From: JAJEAD01 sp965221555
GTDB taxonomy: Bacteria > Pseudomonadota > Gammaproteobacteria > HK1
Length of the DNA stretch: 64,000 bases
Assembly: GCA_965221555.1 (NCBI GenBank)
Contig: OZ244895.1
Location: forward strand, 3,534,001 to 3,598,000
Reading direction: 5' to 3'
The notes under the pieces are model-generated. The model searched no databases. It was not told where the DNA came from and saw only the letters and a list, made by a program, of their open reading frames with translations. Each line of letters starts with the position of its first letter. The stretch's first letter is position 1. Shown one piece after another: positions 42,360 to 52,037 of the stretch. The position numbers were made by a program, and so were the translations under genes.

Positions 42360-43613
42360 CTACTGATCTCCGTAAGCGAGCCCCTCCATGTCGAGGTCCG
42401 GTTTGCGACCGCAGACGATGTCGGCGACGGCTCGACAGGTGGCGCTGCCCATCGTCCAGCCCGCCGCGCCGTGACCCACATTGAGGAAGAGGTTGTGGAT
42501 CGGGCTCGCCCCGAGGATGGGCGGGCCGCCCGGTGTCACCGGACGCAGGCAGGCCCAGTAGTGGGGGCGATAGTAGTCGCCTCCTTCGGGAAAGAGCTCG
42601 CGGGCGACCCGGAACACTCCGGAAAAGTCCGCTGGTCGCCAGCTCGCGTCGAAACCGCCGAACTCCGCCTTGCCACCGACACGCAACCAGTCGCCCAGGC
42701 GCGCGAAGGCGACCAGGTTGTCCTCTTCGATCACGCCGACGCGCGGAGCGCCCTCGAAGCCGACGGTGGAAACCGACACCGTGTAGCCCTTGACCGGGCA
42801 TATGGGTAGATGAAGACCCAGCGGCCGCACGAGATTCGGGCTCTCGGGCCCCGCCGCGAGCACGTAGGCATCGCCCGAGAACTCGCCCCGATCCGTCACC
42901 ACCGCCTCGACTCCGGCCGCGCCGCCTCGGATATGCTCGATGGTGGCACCGAGCTCGACGCGTAGGCCGAGCTGCCGCTTGCCGTACGCGGCGAGCTCGC
43001 GCGTGAAGTGACAGGCATCCCCCGAGCCATCGCCCGGCGCATGGAAGCCGCCCACGATCTCCTCCCGGCAGGGGCCGAGCGCGGGCTCGATCTCCACGCA
43101 GCGTTCCCGGTTCGCGTCTTCGAGTTCAAGCCCGTTGTCGCGCAGCAGCGTCCAGCTTCCCGCCTTTTCCTCGAGCGAGCGCTCGGTGCGGAACACGTAG
43201 AGGATTCCCGCGTCGTTGCCTCCGTCGTCGATCCCGGTCTCGGTCCGGAGCGCCCTCAGGTCGTCGAGCCCCGCCATCATGCAGCGCATCACCCGCAGCG
43301 TATTGGCGCGATAGGCGTTCTCGTTGCACTGGCGGAGAAAGGGCAACACCCATCCCCAGAAGGCAGACCCCGCATCAAGACGCAGGCGCAGCGCGGAGTC
43401 GCGCTCGAACCAGGACCCAACGAGGGTGCGAAACGCGCCCGGAGACGCCCAAGACTGCGAATGGCCGGGTGCGAGCAGGCCACCGTTCTGAAAGCTGGTC
43501 TCCGCGGCGAGCGTATCGTTTCGCTCCAGGACCACCACCTCGTGCCCTTCCCGGGCGAGAAAGTAGCCGCTCATCACCCCGATGAGGCCGCCTCCCATAA
43601 CGATTACCCGCAT
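42360..43613 (-). CDS. D-amino acid dehydrogenase (FAD-dependent, DadA-like)
   Basis: 417 residues. The FAD motif is VIVMGGGLIGVMSGYFLARE with the conserved follow-on VVVLERNDTLAAETSFQNGG; the C-terminal FAD block is LFLNVGHGAAGWTMGSATCR. It should oxidise a D-amino acid (or an N-substituted one) to a 2-oxoacid via the imine, feeding electrons to the respiratory chain. It is 19 bp downstream of an enolase-superfamily gene and close to RidA, a set consistent with epimerisation followed by oxidation. The start is the ATG of MRVIVMGGG. Confidence 0.92.
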   Translation of the reverse strand: MRVIVMGGGLIGVMSGYFLAREGHEVVVLERNDTLAAETSFQNGGLLAPGHSQSWASPGAFRTLVGSWFERDSALRLRLDAGSAFWGWVLPFLRQCNENAYRANTLRVMRCMMAGLDDLRALRTETGIDDGGNDAGILYVFRTERSLEEKAGSWTLLRDNGLELEDANRERCVEIEPALGPCREEIVGGFHAPGDGSGDACHFTRELAAYGKRQLGLRVELGATIEHIRGGAAGVEAVVTDRGEFSGDAYVLAAGPESPNLVRPLGLHLPICPVKGYTVSVSTVGFEGAPRVGVIEEDNLVAFARLGDWLRVGGKAEFGGFDASWRPADFSGVFRVARELFPEGGDYYRPHYWACLRPVTPGGPPILGASPIHNLFLNVGHGAAGWTMGSATCRAVADIVCGRKPDLDMEGLAYGDQ

Positions 43614-43632
43614 CTCGAACTCCCTGTGTCCG

Positions 43633-44811
43633 TCAGGCGCTCGCGGTCCCGTAGCCCGCGGCCTGGTGGCGGGCAAGCGCGTCCCAGTCGATCTCGACCC
43701 CGAGCCCCGGCGCGTCCGGAAGACGGGCGCGGCCCGCCTGGATCGCGACTCCGCCGCGCACATACTCCTCGCTTCCCCAGTCGAGGAAGGACTCGTGCCC
43801 TTCACAGTCCACCGGATAGGCGATCCGACAGGCCGCCGCGATATGACATACCGCGGTATCCCCGACCCGGGTGTAGGGGTTGGTGTCGACGCTCACCCCG
43901 ATTCCGGCCGCATCGCAGATCTGCACCACCTTGAGCGCCTCGAAGAGGCCGCCGAGGCGGTTCAGCTTGAGCACGATGCGATCGCAGGCCTGACGCCTCG
44001 CAAGCTCCATCATCGCCCGCGCCGACCACACCGACTCGTCGAGAATCACCGGCACCCCGGCATGGGCGCGCACATGGGCGGCGCCGGCGATGTCCGCGTA
44101 GGGCAGCGGCTGTTCGATTGACAGATTGTCGAAACGGGAATAACCCCGAAGCATCGCGACCGTCCACGCCGGGCTCTCCCAACCCTGATTCGCGTCGGCG
44201 TCGATGTACACATCGCGCGGCGTGACCTCCAGCGCAGCGTCGAGTTTGGCGATCTCGCTCCTCCAGTGGTCGCGACTCCAGCCCCGGGCGAGCATCACAT
44301 CGCCCACTTTGACCTTGAGCCCCTTGAAGCCACGCGCCACGAATGCCTCGCAGGCATTGGCCATCGCCTGCGGAGTCTTGTGGTAGAGGTTGGTGAGCAT
44401 CTCGAACTCGGTTCGGTAGGCGCCCCCAAGCAGCGTGTATACCGGCACGCCCCGCGTCTTGCCGAGAAGGTCGTAGAGCGCCATGTCGACCCCCGAACGG
44501 GCCCCGCGCCCACCCGGCATGCCGCCCCCGAAGGCGGCCTCCATGAGGTGGTTGCAGTACGCGATGTTGCTCGCGTCCTCCCCGCACAGGGCGTCGTGGT
44601 AGATGCGCACGCACTGCTCGATCTGCTCCGCGCTCTCGCCCAGGTACCACTGCTGGCTGCTCGCTTCGCCGATCCCGAACTCGCCGTCTTCACCCGTCAC
44701 CTTGACGAGAAAGGCGGGCGGATGACTGGGCCACACGTACTCGTCATCGACCCACGCTTCCTTGATCGCCACGGGATAGAGGCGCAGCGCCTCCACTGCG
44801 GCGATCTTCAT
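43633..44811 (-). CDS. Mandelate racemase/muconate lactonizing enzyme family protein (MLE-like site)
   Basis: 392 residues, enolase superfamily. The catalytic residues read FKGLKVKVGD (Lys-x-Lys on strand 2), metal ligands in DVYIDADANQGW, LSIEQPLP and VILDESVWS, and a strand-6 lysine in IVLKLNRLGG. This two-lysine arrangement is that of the MLE subgroup, which includes dipeptide and hydroxyproline-betaine epimerases. Epimerisation of an amino-acid-like substrate is therefore likelier than dehydration. It is followed by the D-amino acid dehydrogenase gene (19 bp) and is divergent from the second enolase-superfamily gene. Confidence 0.9.
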   Translation of the reverse strand: MKIAAVEALRLYPVAIKEAWVDDEYVWPSHPPAFLVKVTGEDGEFGIGEASSQQWYLGESAEQIEQCVRIYHDALCGEDASNIAYCNHLMEAAFGGGMPGGRGARSGVDMALYDLLGKTRGVPVYTLLGGAYRTEFEMLTNLYHKTPQAMANACEAFVARGFKGLKVKVGDVMLARGWSRDHWRSEIAKLDAALEVTPRDVYIDADANQGWESPAWTVAMLRGYSRFDNLSIEQPLPYADIAGAAHVRAHAGVPVILDESVWSARAMMELARRQACDRIVLKLNRLGGLFEALKVVQICDAAGIGVSVDTNPYTRVGDTAVCHIAAACRIAYPVDCEGHESFLDWGSEEYVRGGVAIQAGRARLPDAPGLGVEIDWDALARHQAAGYGTASA

Positions 44812-44917
44812 GTTCCGGTCTTCCTTGCGACGCGCACCCTGCCCTCTTCGTCAGCCCTGGCCTCTCCCGACCCGACATGCGATGTTAACCAATCCAGGAC
44901 GGCAGGAGTTCAGGGAA

Positions 44918-46036
44918 ATGAGCCGCATCGAGAGCGTGAAGGTGAGCTGTGTGGGGCCACAGGCAGAGCGCCCCACCTGGTCGCACGACCTGCCCGAGCA
45001 GTTCATGACCCTCATCCTGGTGAGGGTGCGCAGTGACGAGGGCCGGGAAGGGACGGGCGCGGTCTGGAACGCCACCTCATTCGACTTCGACCGCTACACC
45101 GCGGAGGCGATGCGGCATCTCATCCCGATCCTCCTCGGCAAGGACCCGCGCGAGCGCGACGCCATCCTGCACGAGATGCGCCCACGCGTGTTTCCTCTGC
45201 CGGGCGGCGCACTGGCGGCAATCGAGGTCGCGTTGCTCGACCTGGAGGCCAAGCAGGCGGGAGTGCCCCTCTACCGGCTGCTGGGCGGCACTCGGGATCG
45301 TCTACCCGCCTACGCGAGCCCGCCCCTTCTCGCCGACGTGCCCGCCTACCTCGAATTCGTTGCGCAGTGCCTGGACGACGGCCTGCGCGCGATCAAGTTC
45401 CACACCTGGTGCGACCCGGCCCGCGATCTCGCGCTCGCGCGCGCGGTGAGGCGCGAGCATCCCGGAGACGGCGTCGAGTTCATGCTCGACGTGGAGAACA
45501 ACTACACCCGCGAGCAGGCGATGCGCGCGGGTCGCGAGCTCGCCGATCTGGGGTTTCGGTGGTTCGAAGCGCCGCTCCCGGATCATGATCTGGATGGCTA
45601 CCGGACCCTGGTGCGGGAACTTCCCATAGCGATACTGCCCTCGGGGAACTGGATTCAGGATCTCTCCTTCTTTCGCGAGGCGATCCGCACGCGGACCTGG
45701 AGCGCGGCGCGCACCGACGTGACGATGATGGGCGGCATCGCGCCGGCGAGAGAAGCGGCGGCGATCGCCCGGGAAGCCGGGCTCGACTGCGAGTTCATGG
45801 CATGGGGATACAACCTCGCGGCCGCCGCCAACCTGCACGTCATGCTCTCGGTCGACAACTGCAGCTACTTCGAGCAGGCGATGCCCCACGAGCCTTTCGA
45901 GTTCGCGATGATCGACACCATCCGACCGGATCCCGACGGCATGGTGCACGCACCCGAGCGGCCAGGCCTCGGATTGCGGGTGGACTGGGAAGCGATGGAC
46001 GCGGCCACCTTCCACACCGTGGAGTGCGGGGCCTGA
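44918..46036 (+). CDS. Enolase-superfamily enzyme with altered metal site
   Basis: 372 residues, mandelate racemase/MLE fold. Second-strand catalytic residues read LRAIKFHTWCD (Lys-x-His); metal ligands are seen in EFMLDVENNYT and RWFEAPLPDHD. At the third ligand, where most members have an acidic residue, the sequence reads AILPSGNWIQD, with asparagine instead. The C-terminal part contains ARTDVTMMGGI. It is likely an acid-sugar dehydratase or racemase, or a member with a changed reaction. I use the ATG after GGAGTTCAGGGA; an earlier ATG at 44882 is possible. Its start is 106 bp from the divergent MLE-type gene. Confidence 0.85.
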   Translation: MSRIESVKVSCVGPQAERPTWSHDLPEQFMTLILVRVRSDEGREGTGAVWNATSFDFDRYTAEAMRHLIPILLGKDPRERDAILHEMRPRVFPLPGGALAAIEVALLDLEAKQAGVPLYRLLGGTRDRLPAYASPPLLADVPAYLEFVAQCLDDGLRAIKFHTWCDPARDLALARAVRREHPGDGVEFMLDVENNYTREQAMRAGRELADLGFRWFEAPLPDHDLDGYRTLVRELPIAILPSGNWIQDLSFFREAIRTRTWSAARTDVTMMGGIAPAREAAAIAREAGLDCEFMAWGYNLAAAANLHVMLSVDNCSYFEQAMPHEPFEFAMIDTIRPDPDGMVHAPERPGLGLRVDWEAMDAATFHTVECGA

Positions 46037-46087
46037 CCGCCATCTTTACCCAGTCAACAGCCGCGGATGTCCAACCGCCGGAATTAA

Positions 46088-46263
46088 CCCCGAAGTTTCA
46101 CCGATTTCCTACTGCGGACGCCAATATGCTCGTGTCAGCGGGCCGTACTCCCTCAAGCCGCTTCGACGTAGTGTCAGCTACGTCTTCAGCGTCTCTCAGT
46201 CCGTGCGCCCCACTTTCACGGCATCTTGGCGCCCTCGCTACGAAAATCGTTGAAACTTCCGGG
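46088..46263. repeat. Short complete copy of the MITE-like repeat (A to B)
   Basis: 176 bp with both ends: CCCCGAAGTTTCACCGATTT and, read inward from the other side, CCCGGAAGTTTCAACGATTT. Flanks TTAA and TCAA agree at three of four bases. It lacks the hairpin-rich middle section found in the 290-bp copies. Confidence 0.85.
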
Positions 46264-46386
46264 TCAACCGAATCGAGCGCGATCGGGGTACGGGACAACA
46301 GGGTTCGGGCACGCCTTCGCGCCCTGACTCGCGTACGCCCTTGCCCTACCGGCATCCGTGCTCCCTCGCCTCGTCAAGCGGGGAAA

Positions 46387-46408
46387 GAGTACGGTCGATA
46401 CCGTACTC
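46387..46408. terminator. Small perfect hairpin
   Basis: GAGTACGG pairs with CCGTACTC across a 6-base loop. It lies between the second enolase-superfamily gene and the small zinc-motif gene and could end transcription from either side, though no T-run follows. Confidence 0.35.
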
Positions 46409-46420
46409 CTTGTGCGTACT

Positions 46421-46618
46421 TCAGCGCCTTCCGCGGCGAGTCGCCACCCGCCGGCAGCGGCGGCAGCGAACTTGCTCGACCGTCTCCCGCGGGGCGAACC
46501 CGAAGCTCGCGTCGATCAGCTCGTAATCGTGCCAGCCGACATGGCACAGAAGCTTGCCGAGCCAGTCGGGCAAGGGCGGTCCCGGCTCGGGCCGGGGTTT
46601 GAGCTCGGTGGGCGGCAC
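46421..46618 (-). CDS. Small protein with Cys/His zinc-binding pattern
   Basis: 65 residues starting at GTG. The core LLCHVGWHDYELIDASFG and the later VRCRRCRRVATR give a C-x4-H plus C-x2-C arrangement that could hold one zinc ion, similar to very small DUF1660-like proteins. The proline-rich N-terminus and arginine-rich C-terminus suggest nucleic-acid contact. GGAGG lies 13 bases before the start, rather far. It stands alone in a 907-bp gap (46037-46943). The 325 bp after it up to the next gene show nothing further. Confidence 0.55.
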   Translation of the reverse strand: MPPTELKPRPEPGPPLPDWLGKLLCHVGWHDYELIDASFGFAPRETVEQVRCRRCRRVATRRGRR

Positions 46619-46943
46619 GCAGGCTGGCGATCCTCCGCCGCGACCACGCGACGGGTTTACGGAAACGAAATTGAGGCGGCCAATGGAGCCATCATAATCC
46701 GAATCCGTGGCAAGCGTGACGCCAACCGGCGCGCAGCGGCAGGCCGTCAGGTTTTAACGACTTGCGACAAATCATGGGCATCGAGTCGTCGACACCGGCA
46801 AGAGCGTTCCCGGATCGGGGTGCGCGGGCGTACCTGGACCGTACCGCCCCAAACCCGGACTCGCGCTCGACACTGTCCGTGCCGGCAGGTGCGCGTCCAC
46901 AGCCCTGAAACAGTGCGCCATGGCGGCGACACTGCTTCGGGGC

Positions 46944-49310
46944 TCAGTTTCGCAACGGCTTTCCGGTCGCGAGCAGGTGCCCGATGCGCGCGCGGGTCGC
47001 CTCGGTGCGGGCGAGGCGAATGAAGGCTTCGCGCTCCAGTGCATGAACCTGCGCTTCTTCGAGCGTTTCGCCCGATTCCCGCTTCCCGCCGCAGAGCACA
47101 TTGGCGAGCTCCGTCCCGACGACTTCGTCGTGCGAAGTGGCGATGCCCTTGGCCCGCAGGCCTTCGAGCAGTGCCATCATCGCCTGCCGACCCGGCTCTC
47201 CCACCGCGGTGAAAACAGGGGGGGCTGGCGGCGCGTAGCCGTCGCCGAGCGCAAGCGCGAAGGACTTGGCCTCCGCGAGCAGGCGATCCCGGTTCACGGT
47301 GCTGCGGTCGCGCTCGCGCAGGAAGCGCATGGGCAGGGCTTGTTCCGGTGACGAGGCGGTCTTGCCCATCCCGATGTACTCGAAGACCCGCAGCGCGCCC
47401 GCCACCGGGTCGGCGCCGGAAGGCGAGGTCCACCGCCGCAGCAGCTCCTTGCAGCCGCCTCCGCCCGGAATCAGCCCGACCAGGGTTTCCACCAGGCCGA
47501 AGGTGCTGTTTACGTTCGCCTGCACGGCGTCGCAGTGCATCACCACCTCGAAGCCACCGCCGAGCGCCATGCCGGCCGGCGCCGCGACGACCGGCACCGG
47601 CGCGTCTCGCAGCGCGGTGCAAGTGTCCTGGAACTCGATGAGCATCCGATCGATTGCGTCCCAACGCCCTTCCCGCGCCGCCTCGAGGATAAAGCCGAGG
47701 TTGACGCCCATGGAGAAGTGCGGCGCATCGTTGTGCACCAGCAGGGCGCGACAGCGTGCGGCCGCGATCGCCGACGCCTCGCGCAACAGATCCATCGAGG
47801 CCGGCACCAGCGCATTGGCCTTGGTGTGGAACTCGACGCAGGCGACCCCGTCTCCGAGGTCCCAGAGGCTCGCCGCTTCGTTGGCGGCGAGCGGCGTCGC
47901 ACCGCGGGTGAGCGACGAAAGCCGCAGCACCCCGGGAGCGCGCGGCAGCGGATGGTAGGCGCCATCGACGCCGAAGAAGTGCGGCCCGTCCCGGCCACTC
48001 TTGTAGAGAGGCGCGTCACCGGCGACAAAGAGCAGGTCGGGCACCTTTGTGCCCTCTTCCTCGAGGCGCGCGCGGAAGCGTCCCGTACCCAGCTCATCGA
48101 TGAGCTCGAAAGGCCCCTTGTTCCAGTTGAACCCCAGACGCATCGCTTCGTCGATACGGGTCAGGTCGGGAGACACCTCGGGCACGAGGGAGGCCGCGTA
48201 GCACAAGGTCCGGGAGAGCACCCGCCACGCGAAACGCCCCAGTCGGTCGGGGCGCTCCACGAGCGCTCGCAGACCCTGGCCCTCCAGCTCGCTCGAATCG
48301 AAGCGCCGCAGCGGCCGGTAGGCGGCGGTATCGAGATCCACCGCCTCGCGCACGTGCCGACCCCCTTCCTCGCGTTCGCGATAGAAGCCGCCTTGCCCCT
48401 TGTTGCCGGTGTAGCCCCGCGCCACCAGCTCGGCGATGAGCGGGACGCCGCTCGCCACCCGGTGGAACTCGTCACCGGGCGGCAGCGCCCCGACCAGGCT
48501 CTTCACGACATCGAGCATCAGGTCCAGCCCGATCAGGTCATACAGCCCGAACACCCCGGTCTTGGGGAACCCCATGGGGCGTCCCATCACACCGTCCGCC
48601 TCCTCCACGTCGAGACCGAGCGCGTAGGCTTCGCAGATGCCGGTCTGGATCGCGTAGACCCCGACCCGGTTGCCGAGAAATCCGGGGGTGTCCCGGCAGT
48701 GCACCACCCCCTTGCCGAGACGCTGGTCGCCGAAGCGCGAGAGCGTTTCGACGAGCTCGGGGCGGGTCGAAGGACCGGCCACCACTTCGAGCAGGCGCAT
48801 GTAGCGCACCGGGTTGAAGAAGTGAGTGATGCAAAAGTCCCGCTTGAAGGACTCGGGCATGCCATCGGTCAGCATGGCGAGAGGGATCGTCGAGGTGTTG
48901 GACGACACCATGGACCCGGGCTTTCTGAGCGCCTCCAGGCGTCGGTAGAGGGCCTGCTTGACGTCGAGTCGTTCGACCACCGCCTCCGCGATCCAGTCCG
49001 CCTGCGCGACCCGGTGCAAATGGTCCTCGATGTTTCCGGTCTCGATGAGCGCCGCGCGATCTTCGTGCACGAATGCGGGAGGCACGGCGCGCTTCGCCCG
49101 CTCAAGCCCACTCCTGGCGACGACGTCGCGGTCCCTGGCTCCCTCCGGCACGATGTCGAGCAGCACCACCGGGACCCCCGCGTTGGCGAGATGGCTGGCG
49201 ATCCCCGCTCCCATCGTGCCGGCGCCGATGACCGCGGCGCGCCTCACCTGCGGATTTGCTTCACTTCCCACCGGACCCCTCGCTGTTTTGCCGCGGATTT
49301 CGCGGGGCAT
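46944..49310 (-). CDS. 3-hydroxyacyl-CoA dehydrogenase/enoyl-CoA hydratase fusion
   Basis: 788 residues. The N-terminal half is the NAD-dependent dehydrogenase (AAVIGAGTMGAGIASHLANA, then SSNTSTIPLAML and FCITHFFNPVRYMRLLEVV with the catalytic histidine). The C-terminal half is a crotonase domain (about residues 490-700: HFSMGVNLGFIL, PAGMALGGGFEVVMHCDAVQ, GLVETLVGLIPGGGGC with the catalytic glutamate). This domain order is the reverse of FadB/FadJ and matches FadN-type enzymes. It catalyses the two middle steps of beta-oxidation. No thiolase or fadE gene is adjacent. A start at a GTG some 13 codons later is also possible. Confidence 0.93.
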   Translation of the reverse strand: MPREIRGKTARGPVGSEANPQVRRAAVIGAGTMGAGIASHLANAGVPVVLLDIVPEGARDRDVVARSGLERAKRAVPPAFVHEDRAALIETGNIEDHLHRVAQADWIAEAVVERLDVKQALYRRLEALRKPGSMVSSNTSTIPLAMLTDGMPESFKRDFCITHFFNPVRYMRLLEVVAGPSTRPELVETLSRFGDQRLGKGVVHCRDTPGFLGNRVGVYAIQTGICEAYALGLDVEEADGVMGRPMGFPKTGVFGLYDLIGLDLMLDVVKSLVGALPPGDEFHRVASGVPLIAELVARGYTGNKGQGGFYREREEGGRHVREAVDLDTAAYRPLRRFDSSELEGQGLRALVERPDRLGRFAWRVLSRTLCYAASLVPEVSPDLTRIDEAMRLGFNWNKGPFELIDELGTGRFRARLEEEGTKVPDLLFVAGDAPLYKSGRDGPHFFGVDGAYHPLPRAPGVLRLSSLTRGATPLAANEAASLWDLGDGVACVEFHTKANALVPASMDLLREASAIAAARCRALLVHNDAPHFSMGVNLGFILEAAREGRWDAIDRMLIEFQDTCTALRDAPVPVVAAPAGMALGGGFEVVMHCDAVQANVNSTFGLVETLVGLIPGGGGCKELLRRWTSPSGADPVAGALRVFEYIGMGKTASSPEQALPMRFLRERDRSTVNRDRLLAEAKSFALALGDGYAPPAPPVFTAVGEPGRQAMMALLEGLRAKGIATSHDEVVGTELANVLCGGKRESGETLEEAQVHALEREAFIRLARTEATRARIGHLLATGKPLRN

Positions 49311-49570
49311 GATAGGGGATTGCCGGCGCGATCGACGACGGCATCGGCGTACGGGCCTCCCACCACGGGCGCCGGGTTCCTTTGACGAGACGGCGCGGAA
49401 GGGGCATTCTGGTTCATCGCGCCGCGTGGTACTCGAGCGTCTCGGGGGATGGCCCGACTCGCGGCGCACTGGAGGGGGACAGAGGGCGATGGCGGTTTGA
49501 GCGGCACACGCACGGCCCGACGCGCCCTCGATCCGGGGCTGCGCCTCGTCGCGCCTCTTCGAGTGACCCG

Positions 49571-51508
49571 ATGAGACGGCTCGCATGGGTGTTCGCGGCC
49601 CTGGGGGCACTGGGCCTGTCGACGCCCGCGTTCGGGCTGAGCTGCCCCGCGATGGCGGATCCCGCGCTTCGCGTGGCGTTCATCGAGGCGGAACGCTCCC
49701 CGCCGAGGAGCCGAAGCGCATGGGACAAGCTGCGGAGCCGCCTCGGAGACTATCCCCTCTTCCCGTACGTCGAGCTCGCCCGACTGAGCGGCGACTTTCC
49801 CCATGTGAAGAGGTCCGATCTCGAGGCGTTTCTGAGCCGTCACGAGGGAGAGGCGGTGAGCGCGCGCCTCCGAGTGCGGTGGTTGCGCCGGCTCGCAAGC
49901 CAGGGCGAGTGGGCCAAGTTCATCGAATGGTATCGGCCGGGCTCCGGGACCACGCTTCGCTGCCACTACGCCCGCGCCCTGCTCCAGACCGGAGACGAGT
50001 CCGGCGCGTTCGCCCAGGCACGCGAGCTGTGGATGTCGGGAAAGTCGCAGCCCAAGGCCTGCGATCCGGTATTCGAGGCGTGGCTCGCGTCGGAACACTT
50101 CTCGCCGTCACTGGCCTGGGAGCGGATCGGTCTCGCCATGGGGCGGGGGAACACCGGGCTTGCCCGCTACCTCGAACGCTTCCTCGATCCCGAGGGCCGC
50201 AAGCTGGCGGGCGCATGGCGCGCGGTGCACGCCGAACCGCGACGGGTCCACAGTCTCGAGCTCGAAGGCGAGGCGACTCGTGTCGAGACCGTCATCGTGC
50301 ACGCCATCCGAAGACTGGCGCGGGACGACCCCGCCGCGGCGGCGGAGGCACTGGCACGGGTGGAGGCACGCCGTACACTCGGCGAGGCGGCGCGCGCGGC
50401 CGCCGCGCGGCACATCGGACTGGCCTTCGTGCGCCGCCACGAGGCGGAAGCGGTCGACTGGCTGCGGCAGGTGGGCCCCGCGCATGCCGATGCGTACCTG
50501 CTGCGCTGGCGGGTCGCGGCCGCGGCGCTGCATTCGCGTTGGGATGAAGTCCTCGACGGCATTGCCGCGATGACCGAGGAGGAGCGCGGCCGGGAGCGCT
50601 GGCAATACTGGCGCGCGCGCGCGCTGGAGGCGCTGGGCCGGGCGGACGAGGCCCGAGAGAGCTTTATGTCGCTCGCCGGAGCACGAGACTACTACGGCTT
50701 CCTCGCCGCGGACCGGCTGGGCCGCGAGTACCGATTCAACCATCGCCCCCTCGAAGTGGCTCCCGAGTACGTCGAGCGCGTGGCGCGAGCTCCGGCGCTG
50801 CGCCGCGCTCTGGAGCTGCATGCCCTCGGGCGCCCGGTCGACGCACGCCGGGAATGGCGCGAACTCACCCGCGGACTCGATGAAGGCGAGCTCGTCGCCG
50901 CCTCATGGCTCGCCGGATGCCGCGACTGGCACGGGCGCGCGATACTCACCATCGCCCGCACGCCGGAGCGCGACGACCTGGAGCTGCGCTTTCCGATCGA
51001 CTTCGATGACGCGGTCGGGACCGCGGCCGAACGCCATGCCCTGTCACCGGCGACGGTCTATGCCGTCATCCGCAAGGAGAGCGCGTTCATGCCGGACGCC
51101 CGTTCCGGGAAGGGAGCTCTCGGGCTCATGCAGATCATGCCCCGCACCGGCCGCATGCTCATGCGCCAGAACGGCAAGAACCTTCGCAGGAACTCGCAGC
51201 TCCTCTCGCCCGACCTCAATGTGGATCTCGGCACCTTCTACCTGCGATCGCTGCTCGCAAAGAACGGCGACAGCCTGGTCCTCGCCGCGGCCTCCTACAA
51301 CGCCGGCCCCTACCGGGTCCGGGACTGGCTTCCCAAGGAGCGGGAGGTCGAAGCGGCGGCGTGGATCGACAACATCCCGTTCACCGAGACCCGTCGCTAC
51401 GTCCGCCGGCTCCTCGCCTACATCGCCATCTACGAGCACCGGCTCGGACTGAAGCCCACCCGACTGAGCGAGCGCATGCCGCCGGTGCCGTCGCGCGGCG
51501 TTTTGTAG
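49571..51508 (+). CDS. slt: Soluble lytic murein transglycosylase
   Basis: 645 residues with a signal peptide (RRLAWVFAALGALGLSTPAFG). The large N-terminal part is the superhelical, alpha-repeat doughnut domain of Slt70. The C-terminal domain has the goose-type lysozyme fold: AVIRKESAFMPDARSGKGAL with catalytic Glu503, GLMQIMPRTGRML, and AAASYNAGPYRVRDWL. It cleaves murein glycan chains to 1,6-anhydro products in the periplasm. The start ATG follows GAGTGACCCG. A 260-bp gap separates it from the divergent beta-oxidation gene; I see no clear promoter there. Confidence 0.95.
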   Translation: MRRLAWVFAALGALGLSTPAFGLSCPAMADPALRVAFIEAERSPPRSRSAWDKLRSRLGDYPLFPYVELARLSGDFPHVKRSDLEAFLSRHEGEAVSARLRVRWLRRLASQGEWAKFIEWYRPGSGTTLRCHYARALLQTGDESGAFAQARELWMSGKSQPKACDPVFEAWLASEHFSPSLAWERIGLAMGRGNTGLARYLERFLDPEGRKLAGAWRAVHAEPRRVHSLELEGEATRVETVIVHAIRRLARDDPAAAAEALARVEARRTLGEAARAAAARHIGLAFVRRHEAEAVDWLRQVGPAHADAYLLRWRVAAAALHSRWDEVLDGIAAMTEEERGRERWQYWRARALEALGRADEARESFMSLAGARDYYGFLAADRLGREYRFNHRPLEVAPEYVERVARAPALRRALELHALGRPVDARREWRELTRGLDEGELVAASWLAGCRDWHGRAILTIARTPERDDLELRFPIDFDDAVGTAAERHALSPATVYAVIRKESAFMPDARSGKGALGLMQIMPRTGRMLMRQNGKNLRRNSQLLSPDLNVDLGTFYLRSLLAKNGDSLVLAAASYNAGPYRVRDWLPKEREVEAAAWIDNIPFTETRRYVRRLLAYIAIYEHRLGLKPTRLSERMPPVPSRGVL

Positions 51509-51539
51509 AACGAACCCGCCGGGGGCCGGCCGGCGCCTT

Positions 51540-52037
51540 TCAAGCCAGCGTCTTGCGGAAGTAGATCCGCCGGTAGCCCGACTCCACCCGACGCACGCTC
51601 TCCTCGTACCCGATCGCCGGGTACAGAACGAGGTTCTCTGTCATGCGCTCTTCGGTGTAGAGCCGGATCTCATGGAGCCCGAGGCGTGCGGCCTCGCTCT
51701 CCGCGTGGAGAAGCAGGCGCCGTCCGTGACCTCGCCCCTGCTCGTTCGGCCATACCGCCACGTTCTCGATGAACAGGTGATCCGTTTCCGGGAACATCAC
51801 GATGAAGCCGAGCACGCGCCCCTTCGCTTCGAGCACATGTACGAAGGCGGCGGCGATCTGCGCCTCGAAGTCCGCGAGCATGGGTCCGGGTTCCCGGCCC
51901 ATGCGGGGAACGTACTTGCGGTACGCGGCGCGCGCGCAGGCCCGAATCCGGCCGACATCGCCCGGCCGCGCACTTCTCAGGCGAGAACCCGGCTCGGTAC
52001 GCGGCGAAGCCGGGGCTGCGCCACCGCGCACCGTCAA
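51540..52037 (-). CDS. GNAT family N-acetyltransferase
   Basis: 165 residues. The acetyl-CoA pyrophosphate loop reads ENVAVWPNEQGRGHGRRLLL (Q-x-x-G-x-G), preceded by ARPGDVGRIRACARAAYRKY and followed by RLYTEERMTENLVLYPAIGY. The substrate is unknown. The start (TTG, or GTG two codons on) overlaps the metA stop by four bases, so it is translated with metA as the last gene of a three-gene operon. Confidence 0.9.
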   Translation of the reverse strand: MTVRGGAAPASPRTEPGSRLRSARPGDVGRIRACARAAYRKYVPRMGREPGPMLADFEAQIAAAFVHVLEAKGRVLGFIVMFPETDHLFIENVAVWPNEQGRGHGRRLLLHAESEAARLGLHEIRLYTEERMTENLVLYPAIGYEESVRRVESGYRRIYFRKTLA

